This document shows positions 59,331 through 64,000 of a stretch of 64,000 nt of DNA, in pieces. Under the pieces are notes generated by a model that did not search any database, had not been told where the DNA came from, and was given only the letters and a program-made list of their open reading frames with translations. Both the position numbers and the translations under genes were made by a program. The DNA comes from Monodelphis domestica. Taxonomy: Eukaryota > Chordata > Mammalia > Didelphimorphia > Didelphidae. Location of the stretch: positions 85,995,735-86,059,734 of the forward strand of contig NC_077227.1 of assembly GCF_027887165.1 (NCBI RefSeq). Direction: 5' to 3'. How positions within the stretch are numbered: the stretch's first letter is position 1; each line of letters opens with the position of its first letter.

Positions 59331-59599
59331 CCTCATAAACCAGTACCTACATGATTATTTTTCTTACAGGCCCTATTCCATACTCTAGACCTCTTCCCCA
59401 CCCAAAAACTCACACCCACAAACCTGCACACAGCCACAGACACACACACACACAGAGATTTTACATTCCCTGAGGAAATATTGGCATTTAAAAATCTTGG
59501 TATGTACAGCACCCAGCTCAATGCTTTGCATGTTATGGGGGACTATTAAGTGTTTACTGAACTGAATCATACTATGAGTTTTTTTAAAGGGTGAAGTAT

Positions 59600-59780
59600 T
59601 TGTTGGCAGAAGACCTGGGTCCAAATTCTATCTGTGTCACTCTGAGCAGCCTTGAACAAGTGGCTCAGTTTTTGTTTTGTTTTGGTTTTTTTTTTGGGGG
59701 GGGGGGCTTCAGTTTCCTCATCCAAAAAATGACTAGATGGTCTCCAAGGTCCATCCCAGTTCTAATAATAATAATAGTAA
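59600..59780 (+). repeat. MIR SINE
   Basis: 'gaagacctgggtccaaattc', 'gcagccttgaacaagtggct', 'cttcagtttcctcatccaaa'. A long T/G run (about 59685-59706) has expanded inside it. Confidence 0.6.
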
Positions 59781-59800
59781 ACCTTTGAATAGTACCTTAA

Positions 59801-60211
59801 ATTTTTTAATTAATTTAGAATGATTTTTCCATGGTTAAATGATTCATGTTCTTTCCCTTCTCTTCTCTCTCTCCCACCACCCGCCTGGAACCAACAAGCT
59901 ATTCCACTGGATTTTACATGTATCATTGTTCAAAACCTATTTCCATATTATTACTATTTGCAAAAGTGATCATTTAAATTCAACATGCCCAGTCATATCC
60001 CCATCAAATCATGTGATCCATCACAAGATTTTCTTCTGTATTTCTGCTCCCACTGTTCTTTCTCTGGTTGTGTATGTCGTTCTTTCATTGCACTGCTGCT
60101 AGTAGAGAAGTCCATTACATTTGATTATACCACAGTGTATCAGTCTCTGTGTACAATGTTCTCCTGGTTCTGCTCCTTTCGCTCTGCATCACTTCCTAGA
60201 GGTCTTTCCAG
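59801..60211 (-). mobile_element. L1 LINE 3' end, 5'-truncated
   Basis: Antisense L1 3' UTR and a little ORF2: 'ccactggattttacatgtat', 'cattgttcaaaacctatttc', 'ctgctcctttcgctctgcat'. The same text occurs at 12900-13240 in the longer L1. Perfect 9-bp duplication gtaccttaa at 59792-59800 and 60212-60220; the target was a MIR. Confidence 0.9.
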
Positions 60212-60440
60212 GTACCTTAAGGTTTATGAAGCATTTTACAAATGTGATCTCTTTTGATTCTTACAACAATGCTAAGAGGAAGATGCTATTATTATCTCCA
60301 TTTTATAGGTGAGGAAACTGAGAGAGAGAAAGGTTGAATGATTTGTCCAAGGTCATAAGAGCTAACCAATGTCTAAAGTGTATTTGAACTTAGGTCTTTC
60401 TGACTCTAAACCCATCACTCTAGTACTATGGTGCCACCCA
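60212..60440 (-). repeat. MIR SINE split by the L1
   Basis: 'ttaaggtttatgaagcattt', 'tttataggtgaggaaactga', 'aacttaggtctttctgactc' read as antisense MIR; its first bases lie at 59780-59800, left of the L1. Confidence 0.78.
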
Positions 60441-60908
60441 CCATGTATTGCCTCTAATGTATCCTCCTTTGACCCATTGATACACTAAACAAAAGGCGCT
60501 TCATAATTTTACTCCTTAGAGGTTCCAGATGGTCTAAATCTCTACATACATGACTGGCAGAATATGTCAACTCTTTGAATATAGGTATTGTTTTATTTTT
60601 GTCTTTATATCCCTATTACAGTGTTCTTGTGCATAGTAGGAACTTAATAGATTTTTCTTTTTTAGTGAAAATCTACCTCTGGGATGGGACTTCAAATCCC
60701 CCAACCCTTAATCATGAGGGAAAAAATTCCCTTGCATCCACAAAAACATAAGCACCTTTCCCAAGTTTTAAAGAGTTTGCTGAAAAGAAGAAATCTATTT
60801 ATTAAATGCAGCCTCCCCCAACAACCTGACAACCTGAACCAAGTGGATTTTTCCTCTCAGCTTTGTACTGCCTCAGAACTATATGTTGTCCTTTGTCCTC
60901 TTTCTCCT
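60441..60908. other. No recognisable feature
   Basis: No supported gene. A fragment near 60570-60640 ('gtgcatagtaggaacttaat') may be a worn L2 3' tail on +. Confidence 0.35.
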
Positions 60909-60921
60909 TTCCCCCTCCCTC

Positions 60922-60971
<50 letters not shown>

Positions 60972-60985
60972 GCTCTCTCTGTCTG

Positions 60986-61040
<55 letters not shown>

Positions 61041-61130
61041 CTCTCGCTCTCTCGCTCTCGCTCTCGCTCTCGCTCTCTCTCTCTCTCCCCTCTCTCTGTC
61101 TCTGTCTCTATCTCTCCTATTATATATCTT
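60909..61130. repeat. (CT)n dinucleotide array with variants
   Basis: A long polypyrimidine tract, with CG-containing variants (ctctcgct) at about 61037-61075. Ser/Leu-rich open frames across it are artefacts. Confidence 0.97.
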
Positions 61131-61549
61131 TAGAATGAATTCCTTTTAATGATGGCTCTTACAGTATTTCTGTGGGTGTAAATTTAAGTGAATGCTCAAT
61201 TATTTCAAATGATTACACTCGTGAATGTTTGTCATTGTGGTGGCCTGCAGATTTTAATGACAGAAACGTGCTTTCTAAAAACAGTAGCTTAATTACCGTG
61301 CTTATTTAGGTATTTTTTCCCTTTACGTATTCCACCAGATCCATGACTGAGAGGACTCTGAGACGTCTTTCTTGTCTTTTGGTGTACACAAACATGTGTG
61401 TCCCCTACCACCCCCAAGAACACACACATACAGACACCAACCCTGGTAGGCTAGTGTTTACTTCAGCAATTCTAAACATCAGAAGGCCTGGCAATAACAA
61501 CAGTAAGTTTGCTAATTGGGTTTGAAGCATCTTTTTTGGAGGAATGAGG

Positions 61550-61700
61550 TTTTTTCCCCCTCCAAATTACATGTAGATATAATTTTAATAATCGTTTTCT
61601 GACAGTTTGCAATCCATGTTCTCTCCCTCCCACCCTGAGAGAGCAGGTATATGATATACGCTGCACATGTGGTATCATGCAATCCACATCTCATGGAGTA
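61550..61700 (-). mobile_element. Possible L1-like 3' end fragment
   Basis: 'tccaaattacatgtagatat', 'ccatgttctctccctcccac', 'cacatgtggtatcatgcaat' recall an antisense marsupial L1-type 3' UTR of another subfamily. No target duplication found. Confidence 0.35.
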
Positions 61701-62744
61701 AGTGAAAGAGTTAACATGGTTCTCGGTTCCTCTCCTACTCTTATCAAGCTTTCCCTAAAGCTTTCCTTTGAAGGACACTCCTCTTTCCAAGGACTACAGT
61801 TTCTTGCCTGAAGAAAAATGGATTGTGAGCAGTGGGGGTTCTACCTCTGTTGAAGCCTTATCACTGCAGAGCTTCTTTCCATTTTAACTATAAAATATCT
61901 GTTCTTAAAGGGGGGAGAGGGTAGACAGGAACTATGCTAGTAAATATAGCAATTATAATATGTTTTCATTTATTTGTGCCTGTTTATGTGGCTTCAGATG
62001 ATGCTGTTATTTCAACATAAAAGTTAATAACTTGAATTTATTACAGAGTATTTCCAAACTGTAAGACCTAGAATTTTTTATTACAAAATATAAGCTTCAT
62101 AGAACATTTCATAGCAATATCCATTTTAAAAAATTAATTCTACTTTTAGTGAAGAGAATTGTTCATTCATTCCAAATTCATTTTTAATTCCTTGGGTTTA
62201 TAAGAGATGTCATTTTTAGAACTGAGATCACTAAGGAGCATCTTAAGAATAATCAGTAGCTTATTAGCCTCAATTTTCTTCATGCAGGGTCTGGTTTTCC
62301 TCATGAAGGCTAATGGATGTGCACATACAAACCAAAGAATGCCTTAATAGGAGTTCATTGACTAGGTACCTAAGTACACTTCACATGAGGAGTTTCTGAA
62401 AATAGTAACCCATTCATTGCCAAGAACCTCTACCACTTCTATACATCATTTCTTGTGTCCAAAGACAAAACACATTAAAGGGAACTCGAAGAAAACTTGG
62501 TGGAAAGTCTAAAAACCTTTATCTCCATATATACATGTTTATGTATTTCCATATATGTAAAGGTTCATCTAATTTTCTTTAACATATATATCTATAAAGC
62601 ATCTATAAATAAAAATTGCCTGTTACATAAATACATGGTCTATAACATAACATATATAGAATACCATATGTTTGTTAAAAAGCTATTCAAATATATACCA
62701 TGTGATACATACATTGGAAAAAGAAAGACAGAGAGGACAACATC
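61701..62744. other. No recognisable feature
   Basis: No supported gene. The region 62497-62700 is rich in TA and ATG-like steps with no motif. Confidence 0.35.
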
Positions 62745-62850
62745 ATAAGGCTGTGGTGAGGATCAAATGAAAAGGCATACATCAAGTGTTCTATAAACCT
62801 TAGAGTACTATATAAATGCCAGTGCATTTTTGTTAACATTATTATCATTA
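62745..62850 (+). repeat. MIR SINE 3' fragment
   Basis: 'ggctgtggtgaggatcaaat', 'ccttagagtactatataaat', 'ttattatcattat' match the MIR 3' part. Confidence 0.6.
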
Positions 62851-62864
62851 TGGATATCATTATG

Positions 62865-63095
62865 CCCTGGAGTCAGAAAGACTTTAATTCAAATCCTACC
62901 TCAGTTATTTATTAGCCATTTGACCTTAGGCAAGCCATTCAACCTCTGATTGCCTCAGTTTCCTCAAAAAGAGGATAATAATAGCATCCACCTCCTAGAG
63001 TTCTTATGAGAATCTAGTGAGTGAATATTCATATAGTGTTTAGCACAGTGTCTGGCACAAAGTAGACTTTATATATGTTAGCTATTACTTTTTGA
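62865..63095 (+). repeat. MIR SINE, near full length
   Basis: 'ctggagtcagaaagacttta', 'tgaccttaggcaagccattc', 'tgattgcctcagtttcctca', 'gcacagtgtctggcacaaag' in MIR order. Confidence 0.78.
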
Positions 63096-63649
63096 ACATT
63101 AAACAGAAGGAAAGAAAATTTAAGTTGTGCCCTAGGAGCAACATCTATTCCATTCAAAGGCTAGTTTTTTCTTTAAATAGCATTGAAATTGTCCTCAAGA
63201 CTTAATTAATCCAAGGAACTAAAACTACAACTGTTGATAAACTTTCCCTTAGAGTATGAAGGGTTGAGGACTGTTGAGGCAAGGAAGCTGAGCCCAAAAG
63301 GATTAGTACTGTATCCTTGCTGAATATCCTTTCCATGCCATCTACTGTTACACAAATCTCTTTACATTAACTGTTATGTGGTCTACAAGTGTCTCATTCT
63401 GTTCCAGTTGACTGGCCAGAACCAGACCTAATCTAAAACAAATGGGCACTACCATCAGTCAGTCAAAAGTTAACAACCATTGATTTGGCAATTATTCTGT
63501 TCCAGTCATGACATACAGACAAGATCATGGACCTAGAATTGAAAAAGAGGGAGAGAACAGGCAGGGTTACCATTGGGAAAATTCTATAACACTTTTAAAA
63601 ATCTAGAAAAAGTTTGCCTCAAACTAATTCATTTTTGTTTTGGTTTGAT
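63096..63649. other. No recognisable feature
   Basis: No supported gene or repeat. Confidence 0.35.
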
Positions 63650-64000
63650 TTGGTTTAAACACAAATATTGTCCCAATGATATTGTATGGCTATGAATCAT
63701 TGAACAAAATTATCTCTAAAGAATCAAATCTATAGATGACCCAAAGGGTAATACACATTATACACATTATCCAAAGGGAGATACACATCTTGGTTGTAAA
63801 TAGGGCTGTAGCATATTGGCAAAGATAACTTGCCCATAAGCAGCAGTCCAAACAGTATCAAGAAAGTAGATGATAGGAAAAGAAAATAGGTTGGTCACAA
63901 AGCATGAGGGGGTAACACAGGGAAAACCCAAGCAAAATATTGTCATCCACAAAATGGTAAAAGCTCTAGATGAAGATCCCATCTGTATTGTGCTTGAATC
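63650..64000 (+). mobile_element. Possible RTE/BovB-like LINE remnant, runs off the window
   Basis: On + 'PMILYGYESLNK' (about 63673-63708) and 'MTQRVIHIIH' resemble the 'MLYGCESW..TQRAM' block near the C-terminus of RTE reverse transcriptases, and 'KHEGVTQGKPKQNIV' follows. Frames are broken and the match is short, so this is tentative. Confidence 0.3.

Noticed and set aside
60684-61149. Ser/Leu-rich open frames
   Set aside because: By-products of the CT dinucleotide array.

Overview
The window looks like marsupial nuclear DNA, most likely from an opossum-type genome. It is AT-rich and CpG-poor and packed with interspersed repeats. Those repeats include a tRNA-derived SINE of the type known from Monodelphis (two copies, one with a perfect 17-bp target duplication), MIR/CORE-SINEs, L2 and CR1/L3 LINEs, marsupial-type L1s, an RTE-like LINE and several solo LTRs. 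Species assignment is an inference from repeat families recognised by eye; no alignment was run. I see no intact host protein-coding gene.

Host-derived coding fossils are three. (1) A processed HSPA8 (HSC70) retrocopy on + at 55.54-58.65 kb, interrupted by a solo LTR and by an L1 3' end. (2) A decayed C2H2 zinc-finger exon on - at about 35.9-37.6 kb. (3) A second, paralogous zinc-finger exon on - at about 45.7-46.7 kb. A CpG-rich block at 39.4-40.0 kb lies upstream of the first zinc-finger exon and could be its old promoter.

Layout. 0-9 kb: tetranucleotide arrays, a solo LTR with an internal 42-bp minisatellite, a hAT-type MITE, and an old L1 split by a GC-rich RTE-like element. 9-18.4 kb: two L2 copies, one split by an LTR and by a SINE/L1 stack, the other by a 1.2-kb LTR. 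18.4-28 kb: mostly unrecognised sequence with CR1/L3 and L2 pieces and a perfect 40-bp inverted repeat. 28-34 kb: three L1 5' ends stacked head to tail, one L1 split by a further LTR. 34-47 kb: SINEs, the zinc-finger pseudogenes, the CpG-rich block, and two abutting LTRs inside one MIR. 47-51 kb: a poorly resolved stretch ending in another LTR. 51-55.3 kb: L2, CR1/L3 and SINE fragments. 55.3-64 kb: the HSPA8 retrocopy, then MIR, L1 and simple repeats.

No genes here work together as an operon or system. What the window records best is the relative order of insertions, because many elements sit inside one another with visible target-site duplications. I found no convincing undescribed functional system; the most unusual signals are the RTE-like element with a C-terminal zinc finger, the abutting LTRs that share one target 5-mer, the 40-bp inverted repeat, and the unresolved 46.7-50 kb block.
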